From a virus, in IMG/VR virus record IMGVR_UViG_3300032224_000679, positions 21,487 through 85,486 of that record: DNA of 64,000 nucleotides. The stretch is one strand, 5' to 3'. The stretch's first letter is position 1. Every line of letters starts with the position of its first letter. A program made the translations under genes and the position numbers. A model generated the notes under the pieces. That model was not told the origin of the DNA. It did not search any database and saw only the letters and a list, made by a program, of their open reading frames with translations. Shown here piece by piece: positions 20,965 to 29,510 of the stretch.

Positions 20965-22395
20965 ATGGCAACCCAAATACAGTTTAGACGTGGAACAACA
21001 GCAGAAAACAATGCCTTTACTGGTGCCTTGGCTGAAATTACTGTAGATACTACTCTGAGTGTGGTAAGGGTACATGATGGATCCACTGTTGGTGGGTTTC
21101 AACTAGTTGGTGCAAATTCAGCACAAAACTTAAACAATAAAACTTTTGGTACCACAACATTTAGTCCTAACATATCTGTATTACAGAGTTTGTTTGTTGG
21201 TAGTACAGCCAACACCACAACCTATTCTAATCCTACATTAGTTATTAAAGCAGCAAATACTAGTTCATCGTCTTACATTCAAGCTGCCATGGTCAATAGC
21301 ACCAGCAGTGGTGCAAGTCGATGGATCGCTTATGCAGACAACGGAACAGATTTAAGTGGATGGACTGCAATTGGAACAACTGGTTCTACATTTGCCAATG
21401 CTAGTTATACTATAATTGGAAAAACTGACGGATTTGTATTTTCAAATGGAATATCAGGTTATGGCGGCAACTTAGTTATTGCCACTGGCGTGGGTGGCGG
21501 AGCCAACAGCGATATTATTTTTGGTGCAAATGGATTTACTTCAACAGATGAAAAATTTAGATATGTAAGTAGTACTAATTCTCTGAAACCATATGGTAAC
21601 TTGGCTATGAGCTTAGGAACTACTACTAATTGGTATGGTAACCTCTATTCTGGTAATGCTAGTATTAGCACATTGACAGCAGGAACTTTCTCGGTAAGTA
21701 ACTTTAATGTTGCTGGTCCTATTACATTGAACAGTAGTGGTAATGCTTCTGCAATTATTAATGGCGGAGCGAACGGCGTCGGTAACATTGGATCAAGTAT
21801 TGCACAATTTAATACAATCTATGCCACAGCCGCACAATTAACCGGCAATTTAACTTTTGGAAATATCGTTGGTAATGCCAATATTACTGGCTCAATAGTA
21901 ATTGGATCCACCAACAATGCCACAGTAATAGTTAACGCTGGTACGAGCGGCTCAGGTAATATTGGTGCAACTGGAGCTACTTTTAACACTGTATTTGCTA
22001 AAGCGACAACTGCACAATACGCTGACTTGGCAGAATACTATTCTAGTGATAATGTATATCCTCCAGGAACAGTGGTTGATTTTGGCGGCACTGCTGAAGT
22101 CACACTAAGCACAAAAGATATGAGTACAAAGGTAGCAGGTGTAATTTCTACCGAACCTGGATTTTTAATGAACTCAGTATGGGATGGTGGCGGCAAGGTA
22201 GTGGCAGTGGCATTAACAGGTCGTGTACCTTGCTTGGTTACAGGTAATATTTCTGCAGGGGATATGGTAGTCAGTGCTGGAAACGGATATGCTAGAGCAG
22301 AATCTAATCCTAAATTGGGTAGTGTAATTGGTAAAGCACTGTCTAACTTTACTGGCAACCGCGGTGTAATCGAAGTAGTTGTTGGAAGACTTTAA
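20965..22395 (+). CDS. Tail fibre protein with conserved C-terminal chaperone/peptidase-like domain
   Basis: Starts MATQIQFRRGTTAENNAF, a common N-terminal motif of phage fibres. The middle is a short fibre repeat region. The C-terminal 140 residues (TTAQYADLAEYYSSDNVYPP, VVDFGGTAEVT, KVAGVISTEPGFLMNS, ALTGRVPCLVTGNISAGDMV, IGKALSNFTGNRGVIEVVVG) match a widespread fibre C-terminal domain of T4-like cyanophages, related to self-cleaving intramolecular chaperone (peptidase G2-like) domains. I see no confirmed catalytic dyad. Its stop overlaps by four bases the convergent Nudix gene on the other strand. Confidence 0.8.
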   Translation: MATQIQFRRGTTAENNAFTGALAEITVDTTLSVVRVHDGSTVGGFQLVGANSAQNLNNKTFGTTTFSPNISVLQSLFVGSTANTTTYSNPTLVIKAANTSSSSYIQAAMVNSTSSGASRWIAYADNGTDLSGWTAIGTTGSTFANASYTIIGKTDGFVFSNGISGYGGNLVIATGVGGGANSDIIFGANGFTSTDEKFRYVSSTNSLKPYGNLAMSLGTTTNWYGNLYSGNASISTLTAGTFSVSNFNVAGPITLNSSGNASAIINGGANGVGNIGSSIAQFNTIYATAAQLTGNLTFGNIVGNANITGSIVIGSTNNATVIVNAGTSGSGNIGATGATFNTVFAKATTAQYADLAEYYSSDNVYPPGTVVDFGGTAEVTLSTKDMSTKVAGVISTEPGFLMNSVWDGGGKVVAVALTGRVPCLVTGNISAGDMVVSAGNGYARAESNPKLGSVIGKALSNFTGNRGVIEVVVGRL

Positions 22396-22826
22396 TCTAA
22401 TAGAGATTCCAAAGTCTTTAACTTATCTTTACTTGCTTTAATTTTAATAGTTCTATAAACACCTGGGTGTAATGGCTTGGGGTGATCTTCTAATGGTACC
22501 CAGCAATATCCACGGTGTTCGTCATTTAGCACAGGTACAAATTCTTCTTCTACTTTAACTAAAAATGTATGATAAACAAATTTACCATTATCACTGGTAA
22601 ATTGTTCAACGGGAACATATTTTGCATCTTTGATTATGCCGCCCAGTTCTTCTTGTATCTCTCGCTCTAGTCCCTGTTGTACAGTCTCATTGAGTTCAAT
22701 TTTTCCGCCAACAAGCCCCCAAGTATTTGAGTAGCGCCCATTGCTTCGTAATAAAAAAAGATATCTGTTAGTGGTGGTGCAATATATCATCGCACCGCAT
22801 CCAGATTTTATATGATTAGTTGCCAT
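22392..22826 (-). CDS. Nudix hydrolase (144 aa)
   Basis: Contains the Nudix box G-x5-E-x7-REIQEELG at about residues 40-63 (GKIELNE, then REIQEELGG), preceded by WGLVGG as in MutT/NudE-type enzymes. The family hydrolyses nucleoside diphosphates linked to another moiety with Mg2+ held by the REXXEE glutamates. T4 encodes a NudE that degrades FAD, ADP-ribose and Ap3A-type substrates; the substrate here is unknown. It lies at the end of a minus-strand unit after gp15, overlapping gp15 by 19 bases, so it is probably expressed late with the neck genes. Placement inside the virion block rather than among nucleotide genes is odd. Confidence 0.88.
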   Translation of the reverse strand: MATNHIKSGCGAMIYCTTTNRYLFLLRSNGRYSNTWGLVGGKIELNETVQQGLEREIQEELGGIIKDAKYVPVEQFTSDNGKFVYHTFLVKVEEEFVPVLNDEHRGYCWVPLEDHPKPLHPGVYRTIKIKASKDKLKTLESLLD

Positions 22827-24619
22827 TGTCCTGCAGGATAATATCCTTCGTAACTCTTAGCCCAACTTACACCATCCCATCGATATTGTGTGCCAGTAGT
22901 CATATTAGTCACGTAGTTAACTCCGGGAGTGCTGGAAGCAATAAATGCTCTATACCAGTGCTGACCGTTGTATTGAATTATATCATTAGCATACGCTTCT
23001 AATCGAGTTCCGTCAATACCTAACCAGTTATAAACTGAAGCATTTGCACCAATGTCAGCTGAATAGTAGTCATTGACTAAAAGATATCTAGTGCTGTCCA
23101 CTAGTTTTTGTAAGTCTTTATTGGGTCTTGAACTTATGGGATCAATAATAGCATTAACTGGAGCAATAGTATTAACTGGCAGTGTATCAATGTCGGGACT
23201 ATACAATAACACAGTGTCGTCTATTGGGTTGTAAGCAACAGTGCCAACAACTTCATTGCCATCTGCTAGTTCAAGTTTAACTTGACTACTGCCATTTACA
23301 AGATTTCCGTAAACGTTGATTAAATCTCTCCATGGCTCTTCTGCACCGTATTTGTGTGTGGTTGCAGTGAATACAATCTTAGCATTAGCTGGTGCAGTAA
23401 CAATGTTACTGGTTACAATAGAATGTCCAGAAGTAGAAATAACTCTGGTGTTACTTGCTGTGATTGTTTGGAGATAACTGTAACCCACATTACTGATATT
23501 ACCAGTCAAATTACTGGATACAGTAACACTGGTATTACTGGCAACGTTAGTGACATACCCTAAATCGTATGCATTATAAAACATCAATGTACCAATACTC
23601 AAATCAGATAAAAATGTTGTTCCATTTCCTGTAATAACATTGCTGTTGATATTTCCAGTGATAGTCCCGGCACCAGTAAAATCTAAACCAGAAACTAACA
23701 TACCAGGCTCGACACCATCTGCATTGTCTAGTGTAAAGTTAGTGGCAGCAGTTACATTGGCAGCTAGAGTTTTTACAATTTGTTGCCCAAACTCATCTAC
23801 AACACCAGAATTATACTTGACTAGTCTCAACGTATTTTCAAATAAGATTACACCGTATTGTAATGGAGTAAACTGCTGTCTACTTAATAAGTTTGCTTCG
23901 TTATAAATTGCTTCATCTATGTTACCGTCGGCATCAAAAATACTAGCAACAATCTTTTGTATAACACCCAATTTTTTAACAAGTGCAGGACTACTGACAA
24001 AAATTGGTAATTCAAAAGTTAATGTAGCAACGTCAATGGGACTGTCAGCACCAACAGGCACAGTCCTCGAGCTCCATTGTACACTGGTTAATAGAACATA
24101 AGTTAAACTAGTCCAATCAATGTAGTTGTCTGTGCTTTGAATTTCCAATGCTGGATTGAATAATGTGCAAAGTTGTTCCAACAACTGTAATTTTTGTTCA
24201 GTGTTACTGGTCCAAATATCTAACTTCAATGTTAGTTTATAAGGCACAGGCATTAATCGTTCAACTGTAAAAGTATCACCTTGTTGAGTACTGTAATCGC
24301 CAGTTTCTGGATCGTAGTATCGCTCACGCAGGTTTAATTTTCCAACATAAGTAGGATTTTGTACACGAGCTCTATCGTAGTCCATACCACCAATATACAC
24401 AGCCATAGCAGGCACAGCGTTAAGCATGTTTTCACTGTTTTGTTTTATGATAGTTGCAGCTTGTCTACTACTATCACCATAGATGACAGGTACACGTTGT
24501 AGGGCAGTTACGCCATTTCTATCGCGCCCAAACTCAACTTGGAAATTAGATACCATACGAATAAACTGTATGATGTATCGTCTAATTTGTTGGTCATAAA
24601 AAAACTGTTGAAGTGCCAT
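22808..24619 (-). CDS. 15: Proximal tail sheath stabilisation protein, gp15-like (603 aa)
   Basis: The first 80 residues (FFYDQQIRRYIIQFIRMVSN, RVPVIYGDSSRQAATIIKQN) align by eye with T4 gp15, which caps the contractile tail and locks the last sheath and tube rings (T4: FYNSSFRRY, RVPITYAS). The domain around residues 130-215 (LKLDIWTSNTEQKLQLLEQL to LTFELPIFVSSP) is the second conserved part. It is 603 residues against 272 in T4; the excess is largely β-rich insert (ADGVEPGMLVSGLDF, VASNTSVTVSSNLTG) and a C-terminal Trp/Tyr-rich region (QHWYRAFIASS, YRWDGVSWAKSYEGYYPAGQ). It shares one base with the gp14 stop (TAATG). Confidence 0.8.
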   Translation of the reverse strand: MALQQFFYDQQIRRYIIQFIRMVSNFQVEFGRDRNGVTALQRVPVIYGDSSRQAATIIKQNSENMLNAVPAMAVYIGGMDYDRARVQNPTYVGKLNLRERYYDPETGDYSTQQGDTFTVERLMPVPYKLTLKLDIWTSNTEQKLQLLEQLCTLFNPALEIQSTDNYIDWTSLTYVLLTSVQWSSRTVPVGADSPIDVATLTFELPIFVSSPALVKKLGVIQKIVASIFDADGNIDEAIYNEANLLSRQQFTPLQYGVILFENTLRLVKYNSGVVDEFGQQIVKTLAANVTAATNFTLDNADGVEPGMLVSGLDFTGAGTITGNINSNVITGNGTTFLSDLSIGTLMFYNAYDLGYVTNVASNTSVTVSSNLTGNISNVGYSYLQTITASNTRVISTSGHSIVTSNIVTAPANAKIVFTATTHKYGAEEPWRDLINVYGNLVNGSSQVKLELADGNEVVGTVAYNPIDDTVLLYSPDIDTLPVNTIAPVNAIIDPISSRPNKDLQKLVDSTRYLLVNDYYSADIGANASVYNWLGIDGTRLEAYANDIIQYNGQHWYRAFIASSTPGVNYVTNMTTGTQYRWDGVSWAKSYEGYYPAGQWQLII

Positions 24620-25992
24620 TAATTGTCTGCCTTAGGTGTTAGGGCCTTACTTAAACTCTGACGTGTTGGTAATGTTTGGCCTTCATGATTTGTATATGTA
24701 CTTGTATCATTAACAAAAATACTACGTTGAGTTTGATTATTTGGTCCGGGAGTAAGATCTGTTCTTACATTATCTTCTACTTTGATCCAACGTGTTCCGC
24801 TGTATCTAAATAACCTATTAGGAACATAGTCTGTGCGTAATACATAATCTCCTATGGTAGGAGCCGCAGGGAATGAAGTTGCAACAGTAACAGGCCATCC
24901 GTCGGGAGTTTTGCCATCTCCTGCTAAGTACCCTGGTATATTTGAGTCTGGTGTAGTTGGTTGTGTTGCGTAGTCTACTGTGCTGTCAACATACAAGAAA
25001 TCTGAATTTGATTGTTGTCCTGTTGGGTCTCCTGGACTGCCATCAGGGTTTAATGGTAAATTATACAATGGATTAATATCAGTACCACTTGCAGGAACAT
25101 CTATCTGTGCTTGAGCAATAATAGCGTCGTTGATTTGATTTAGTTTACTCAATGTGCTGATTACCTGTCCAATAGGTGTTGCATTAGCATCGCCTGCTGA
25201 TACAATGTTTAAAATATCTTTGTATTCTTGACTGTCTACCAATGGTGTACATTTTACACGCCAAATGTGTGGCCACCAGGTTTGACTAAATCCTGAGCTT
25301 TCAAATGTAGCATCTTGTACAACATAATACCGTTTGAGTACAGCAGGGATATCTGCGTTTAACGGATAGTAATCTTTCTTATGCGGCAGCTCTAATACAT
25401 CGCCACTCATAATTTTTCTACCCAATGCTGCCACAGTGTCAGTTAAATGAAATGAAATATAAATTGTATCGGCATTTAAGAAAATACCAAATTGTGTTAA
25501 GTCAAAGTCGTTGTCGTTGACAGTATAAATGCCGCGCAGATTATAAACGTCGCTGTCGTACTTGCGGTCTCTATTTTCTAAGAATAACAAGTCCTGAATA
25601 TTCAACGCACTTTGATTAGCATAGTTTGGTTTAGTTGCATCATTCCAATACACTGAAATGGGGTTACCTGATGAAATGGTAGTTGTAGCACCACTGGTCA
25701 TCGTAACAGTATTTGCAGTTACATTGGTGCTGAATATAACAGTGTTGGCTGCAATGCCAATTCCGCTTAATGTTTGTCCAACTTCAAAAGAAGCCACATT
25801 GGAAAAATACAAAACTCTTGAGTTAGCCGAAGTATTGCCAGTGGTAGTGTATGCAGTGGTTTGATTTGTGGTGCCAAGATATTTGTGAAGATTTACTCCC
25901 ACTCCGCCCACAGTGAACTCTTCGGAAATTCTTTTATCAAAAAACTTGTAATCGTTACTGTGGTTTTCACGCCACATACTTAATCTTGGCAT
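24619..25992 (-). CDS. 14: Neck protein, gp14-like (457 aa)
   Basis: The core reads LRGIYTVNDNDFDLTQFGIF, then MSGDVLELPHK and YYVVQDATFESSGFSQTW. This corresponds to the T4 neck protein gp14 layout (specific promoter-like loop, then 'GD-ieLP' and 'fEV' strands). gp14 with gp13 seals the portal after packaging and joins head to tail. Identification rests on this motif series and on adjacency to gp15 and gp13, so it is moderately sure. It is much longer than T4 gp14 (256 aa): residues about 45-110 form an inserted β-module (VGQTLSGIGIAANTVIF), and there is a C-terminal linker with FRYSGTRWIKVEDN. A late promoter lies upstream on this strand. Confidence 0.65.
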   Translation of the reverse strand: MPRLSMWRENHSNDYKFFDKRISEEFTVGGVGVNLHKYLGTTNQTTAYTTTGNTSANSRVLYFSNVASFEVGQTLSGIGIAANTVIFSTNVTANTVTMTSGATTTISSGNPISVYWNDATKPNYANQSALNIQDLLFLENRDRKYDSDVYNLRGIYTVNDNDFDLTQFGIFLNADTIYISFHLTDTVAALGRKIMSGDVLELPHKKDYYPLNADIPAVLKRYYVVQDATFESSGFSQTWWPHIWRVKCTPLVDSQEYKDILNIVSAGDANATPIGQVISTLSKLNQINDAIIAQAQIDVPASGTDINPLYNLPLNPDGSPGDPTGQQSNSDFLYVDSTVDYATQPTTPDSNIPGYLAGDGKTPDGWPVTVATSFPAAPTIGDYVLRTDYVPNRLFRYSGTRWIKVEDNVRTDLTPGPNNQTQRSIFVNDTSTYTNHEGQTLPTRQSLSKALTPKADN

Positions 25993-26012
25993 ATCGGATC
26001 CTGCTAATAGTG

Positions 26013-26019
26013 TATTTAT
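26013..26019 (-). promoter_or_regulatory. Late promoter for gp14-gp15-Nudix unit
   Basis: The minus strand reads ATAAATA, 20 bases before the gp14 start at 25992. It sits back to back with a host-type promoter facing the other way. Confidence 0.55.
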
Positions 26020-26023
26020 GGGC

Positions 26024-26052
26024 TTGACAGGTATTCCATTTTATCGTATAAT
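26024..26052 (+). promoter_or_regulatory. Consensus sigma70 promoter
   Basis: TTGACA at 26024-26029, 17-base spacer, TATAAT at 26047-26052: a perfect match to the bacterial housekeeping consensus. It drives the gene at 26084 and rules out the longer reading-frame start at 26018, which would lie inside the promoter. Confidence 0.9.
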
Positions 26053-26083
26053 ATACTTTTTACACAAAGTGCGGGGATCAAAC

Positions 26084-27247
26084 ATGGCTACAGTAGCAGG
26101 CGTTAAGATTAAAACTAAAGTTGCTAAAGCAAGAGGCACAGCCTTTGCTGATGAAAAATACACAGGTGGCGAGCCCCAGTGGGACACTGAGCAAGCACTG
26201 ACTATGGAGCAAAGCGAATTTGACCATAACCTGCGTAAAAGTTTTTATTATTACAACTATTACTATAGTCAAAAAGATACCAAAAAGTATGTAGTAGAAT
26301 GGATGCAGAAAAATGGCTATGCAAAACAGCAAGTCAGTGATTTTGTACGTAGTCCGGACCGCTCGTTAAGCATGACAGCATGTAGTTTGGTTATGGCACA
26401 TAGAGCAGGGATGCCCATGCGTGAACGTGAACTGGAATTCCTTAAAACACAGATTGCTGAAGTGCTGGAGAAAAGCGAACCCGAAGTGGTCGAAGTGGTT
26501 GCAGATAAGCCCAAGGCTTACGTACCAACAATTCAGGATCGGTTAAATGAAAAAACCAGCGAGATTATTGGTGAGCTTGAAGGTGTGTTTGATGATGTCA
26601 GCACAGGCACTAAAAACCCCACAAAGTTGTATGACTTTTTGGTTGCTAACAACGTGGTACAAAGTCAACTCAGCAAGTATGAAACACTGTACACCAAACG
26701 CAAAGAAGAGTTGTTGGCCGCACAAGGCAAGGAAGATCCACAGCTCAAAGAAGGTTACAGCAATTTCAAAGCCGCAGACTTTAAGCGCATGATTGCTTGG
26801 ATTGATGACTTACTTGCGGCAGTGGAACAATATCGTGGAGTTAAAAAAGCTACCAAAAAAGCCCGTGTTAAGAAAGCGCCCAGCAAAGAAAAGCTGATTG
26901 CTAGACTTAAATACGCCAAAGAAAATAAAGAGCTTAAAATTGTAAGTATCAATCCTGCTGACATATTGGGCGCACAGGAACTGTGGATGTATAACGCAAA
27001 AACTCGCAAATTGGGCAAGTATGTTGCGGCTACATACAAAACACTGTCAGTCAAAGGTACAAGTATTGAAAACTTTGATACAGATAAAAGTGTATGCAAA
27101 ACCCTGCGTAAACCCGAAGAGAAGCTCAAAGAGTTTGCCAAAGCAGGTAAAGTTCAATTACGGAAGTTTTTGGAAGATATTCGAGCTACAGAAACCAAGC
27201 TCAACGGAAGAATTAACGAAGATATTCTGCTATTGAAAGTTGCCTAA
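26084..27247 (+). CDS. Unknown phage protein under host-type promoter (387 aa)
   Basis: The start chosen is ATG 26084 (MATVAGVKIKTKVAKARG), 31 bases after a consensus -10. Residues 1-110 are helical with an aromatic patch (FYYYNYYYSQKDTKKYVVEW); residues 115-240 are charged and probably coiled coil. A Lys-rich stretch (KKATKKARVKKAPSKEKL, near 245-265) suggests nucleic-acid or membrane-surface contact. The end (ELWMYNAKTRKLGKYVA) resembles a conserved domain in proteins of unknown function in marine T4-like phages. No catalytic motif is seen. The strong early-type promoter among late virion genes suggests expression before the neighbouring structural genes (inference). Confidence 0.8.
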   Translation: MATVAGVKIKTKVAKARGTAFADEKYTGGEPQWDTEQALTMEQSEFDHNLRKSFYYYNYYYSQKDTKKYVVEWMQKNGYAKQQVSDFVRSPDRSLSMTACSLVMAHRAGMPMRERELEFLKTQIAEVLEKSEPEVVEVVADKPKAYVPTIQDRLNEKTSEIIGELEGVFDDVSTGTKNPTKLYDFLVANNVVQSQLSKYETLYTKRKEELLAAQGKEDPQLKEGYSNFKAADFKRMIAWIDDLLAAVEQYRGVKKATKKARVKKAPSKEKLIARLKYAKENKELKIVSINPADILGAQELWMYNAKTRKLGKYVAATYKTLSVKGTSIENFDTDKSVCKTLRKPEEKLKEFAKAGKVQLRKFLEDIRATETKLNGRINEDILLLKVA

Positions 27248-27252
27248 CATCT

Positions 27253-27286
27253 GTGTCCTGTTGGCTAAATATGGTTAACAGGACAC
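27253..27286 (+). promoter_or_regulatory. RNA hairpin hiding the gp13 ribosome-binding site
   Basis: GTGTCCTGTT at 27253-27262 pairs perfectly with AACAGGACAC at 27277-27286 (10 bp, plus two G-T pairs). The Shine-Dalgarno AGGA (27280-27283) of the gene at 27291 lies inside the 3' arm. No T-run follows, so it is not a typical terminator. A late-promoter-like CTAAATA is in the loop. Confidence 0.75.
27265..27271 (+). promoter_or_regulatory. Late-promoter-like CTAAATA inside hairpin loop
   Basis: CTAAATA lies in the loop of the hairpin at 27253-27286. A start 6-7 bases downstream (about 27278) would give an mRNA lacking the 5' arm and so a free ribosome-binding site for gp13. Confidence 0.5.
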
Positions 27287-27290
27287 ATTT

Positions 27291-28454
27291 ATGACAACTG
27301 GTAATGTAGTAATAACACCCGATTTACAAAATGACCTAAGCCTTCGTTCAAAGAGTTTAGGTGGCCCAGGCACAATTAGCACAGACAGTGCTATCGCCGC
27401 CAATGAACAAATACAAACACTTAATCAACTACGCAACGATATGGTTGACTATATCAGACTGCGTTTAGGCGATCAAATTGTTGACGTTGAGTTAGATAAA
27501 GAGCATTACGAAATGGCCATGAAACAGGCTTTGATCAAGTATCGTCAACGTGCGCCCAATGCATCTGAGGAAAGTTATGCGTTCTTAGACTTGTTGCCTG
27601 AAGTACAAGAGTATATATTGCCTAACTACATCACAGAAGTTCGACAAATATTCCGACGAGGTATTGGAAGTGTGTCGGGTACTACTGCTAGCCAGTTTGA
27701 ACCGTTTGCGTCAGGTTATTTGAACACTTATATGTTGGTAGCAGGGCGGGTTGGCGGATTAACTAACTACGAACTGTTTGCACAATATCAAGAATTAGCC
27801 ATGAAGATGTTTGGTGGTTACATGAACTTTACATGGAATCGTGTAACTAAGAAACTTACTATTGTGCGTAAGATTCCAAATTACGGGCATACATATTTTG
27901 CACTACATAGCCTAACGTCTTCAGGCACAGCAGTAGGTAGTACAATAACAATTACCACAGCAACCCCTCAGGTCATGAGGACTGGCGACAGCATTTACAT
28001 CGCTGATTGCGGGGTATCAGGATACAATACACAATATGTAGTTGACACTATAGACAACACAGGTACTGTGATAACTGTTATCTCATCACAAGTCTTAGGT
28101 GCAACATCAGTAACGGGGTATCAACTAAGTCAAACACACGTTTGGAGTCCTCAAGTTGATGGAATGAATAATACTGAAAGTGTGCTACTTTGGATCTATA
28201 ACTACAAGCCAGATGTCATGCTATTGAGCGATCCTATGGTATTTCCATGGTTGCAGGATTATGCATTGGCGTTTTGTAAAACAATACTTGGACAAGCTCG
28301 CGGTAAGTTTGCTCAAATTGCTGGTCCACAAGGCGGCACACAGTTAAATGGTGCGGCACTGATGGCAGAAGGACAAGCCGAGATGGAAAAGCTCGAAGAA
28401 GATTTGAAGAACTACGTAGACGGAAGTACTCCACTATATTGGGTAACAGGATAA
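27291..28454 (+). CDS. 13: Neck protein gp13 (387 aa)
   Basis: Near residues 55-90, YIRLRLGDQIVDVELDKEHY matches the T4 gp13 segment 'RRLGAPIINVELTPDQIY'. The end (WLQDYALAFCKTILGQARGK, then GGTQLNGAALMAEGQAEME) matches the T4 gp13 C-terminus 'WATALAKELNGQILAR...GVTIDGQRLIEEA'. gp13 binds the portal and, with gp14, forms the neck. It is 78 residues longer than T4 gp13, explained by an inserted β-module at about 205-285 (VGSTITITTATPQVMRTGDS). Translation appears controlled by the hairpin just upstream. Confidence 0.85.
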   Translation: MTTGNVVITPDLQNDLSLRSKSLGGPGTISTDSAIAANEQIQTLNQLRNDMVDYIRLRLGDQIVDVELDKEHYEMAMKQALIKYRQRAPNASEESYAFLDLLPEVQEYILPNYITEVRQIFRRGIGSVSGTTASQFEPFASGYLNTYMLVAGRVGGLTNYELFAQYQELAMKMFGGYMNFTWNRVTKKLTIVRKIPNYGHTYFALHSLTSSGTAVGSTITITTATPQVMRTGDSIYIADCGVSGYNTQYVVDTIDNTGTVITVISSQVLGATSVTGYQLSQTHVWSPQVDGMNNTESVLLWIYNYKPDVMLLSDPMVFPWLQDYALAFCKTILGQARGKFAQIAGPQGGTQLNGAALMAEGQAEMEKLEEDLKNYVDGSTPLYWVTG

Positions 28455-28477
28455 TTGACTTTGTTTGTGTTTTATGT

Positions 28478-28504
28478 AAAAATGCTCCTAATGGGGCATT
28501 TTTT
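28478..28504 (+). terminator. Intrinsic terminator between gp13 and dNMP kinase
   Basis: AATGCTCC-TAAT-GGGGCATT forms an 8-bp stem with a four-base loop, preceded by A residues and followed by TTTT. The next ATG (28505) begins right after the T-run, and the only GGGG ribosome-binding candidate lies in the 3' arm. Confidence 0.8.
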
Positions 28505-29125
28505 ATGATTATCGGAATTTCAGGATTTATTGGCAGCGGCAAAGACACAGCCGCAAACTACCTAGTGGGCTTTCATGGCTTTAGGCGTGACAGCTTTGCA
28601 GGCGCACTCAAAGACGCAGTAGCCGCTGTATTTGGCTGGGATAGAGAACTGCTTGAAGGATTGACTCCCGAAGCACGACACTGGCGCGAACAAGTAGACC
28701 CATGGTGGGCAGAACGTTTGAATATACCTGGATTGACTCCAAGGTGGGTATTGCAGTTCTGGGGCACAGAAGTTTGCCGCAAAGGATTCAACGATGACAT
28801 CTGGATTGCCGCACTTGAAAACCGCCTTCGTAGTCGTACAGGTCACACGGTAATTAGCGATGTGCGTTTCCCCAACGAAATTGCTAGTATTAAAAATGCC
28901 GGAGGCAAAATTATATGGGTGCAACGTGGTGTTATTCCTCACTGGTATGAGCTTGCTATTAAAGCCAATCGAGGTGATGCCAAAGCAGAGCAATGGTTAG
29001 TGGATAATAAGATTCATGTCAGCGAAACTGCTTGGGTCGGAACAGAATTTGATGTTATTATTGACAACAATAGATCCGTTGAGAATCTATACTCAGCACT
29101 TAAAAATCTGGTACAAGAGGGCTAG
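28505..29125 (+). CDS. 1: Deoxynucleoside monophosphate kinase (gp1-like, 206 aa)
   Basis: The N-terminal P-loop GISGFIGSGKDTAANYL corresponds to T4 gene 1 dNMP kinase (LSGVKRSGKDTTADFI). Further shared features are SFAGALKDAVAAVFGWD, LQFWGTEVCRKGF and the lid/acceptor segment VISDVRFPNEIASIKNAGG. The enzyme phosphorylates dNMPs for phage DNA synthesis. The start is at 28505; an upstream in-frame start at 28439 would run through the terminator. The 3' end overlaps by 26 bases a convergent minus-strand gene. Confidence 0.9.
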   Translation: MIIGISGFIGSGKDTAANYLVGFHGFRRDSFAGALKDAVAAVFGWDRELLEGLTPEARHWREQVDPWWAERLNIPGLTPRWVLQFWGTEVCRKGFNDDIWIAALENRLRSRTGHTVISDVRFPNEIASIKNAGGKIIWVQRGVIPHWYELAIKANRGDAKAEQWLVDNKIHVSETAWVGTEFDVIIDNNRSVENLYSALKNLVQEG

Positions 29126-29450
29126 GCTTCCACGGCAACTTACTTGTTGCTACTTCCACTCTACAGTTAAGACAAACAGTCTTTAAATTAAACTGGCCAA
29201 CATTCTTTAAGTTACCATCTACATGATAAACAGTCATTTGTTTATCCACATATTTTGCATGCCACCCACATTTATCACATATATGTGACTTCCTGTAACC
29301 TGCTTTATACCAAGAAGGTACAGGTTTGTATTTCTTCCCTGCCCTAGCACAAACATCACAAACCTTGCGATAATAAACTTTTTCGCCTAGATAACGATTA
29401 ATTGCTACAGGCCTACTGTTACAAGTGGGACATAATGGTCTATCTTTCAT
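29100..29450 (-). CDS. Small zinc-binding HNH-like protein (116 aa)
   Basis: Two CxxC pairs (CPTCN, CDVCAR) are followed by CDKCGWHAKY, YHVDGNLKNVGQFNLKTVC and CLNC. The histidine-Asp-Gly-Asn pattern with flanking CxxC knuckles resembles the fold of HNH endonucleases, but the first His of a classical HNH is not obvious. Similar small proteins are conserved in T4-like cyanophages with unknown role (recalled). Start ATG 29450 is preferred over an upstream TTG at 29465 because the late-promoter-like motif sits between them. Confidence 0.75.
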   Translation of the reverse strand: MKDRPLCPTCNSRPVAINRYLGEKVYYRKVCDVCARAGKKYKPVPSWYKAGYRKSHICDKCGWHAKYVDKQMTVYHVDGNLKNVGQFNLKTVCLNCRVEVATSKLPWKPSPLVPDF

Positions 29451-29454
29451 ATTG

Positions 29455-29461
29455 TATTTAC
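29455..29461 (-). promoter_or_regulatory. Late-promoter-like GTAAATA
   Basis: The minus strand reads GTAAATA, four bases before ATG 29450, so the predicted transcript would have almost no leader. Confidence 0.4.
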
Positions 29462-29510
29462 TCAAACCTTAATTAAGGGCAACCAAACAGCCCATATTTT
29501 GTTTCATCCG

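Noticed and set aside
20937-20965. TTGACA at 20937 as a promoter of the fibre gene at 20965
   Set aside because: No -10 hexamer at 16-18 bases; the nearest (GATAAT) is nine bases away.
23354-23906. Plus-strand ORFs within the gp15 gene (23354-23563, 23640-23906)
   Set aside because: Opposite a well-supported gp15 reading frame, without motifs or ribosome-binding sites.
28455-28483. TTGACT at 28455 as a sigma70 promoter for dNMP kinase
   Set aside because: No acceptable -10 at proper spacing; the region is the terminator's A-rich upstream side.
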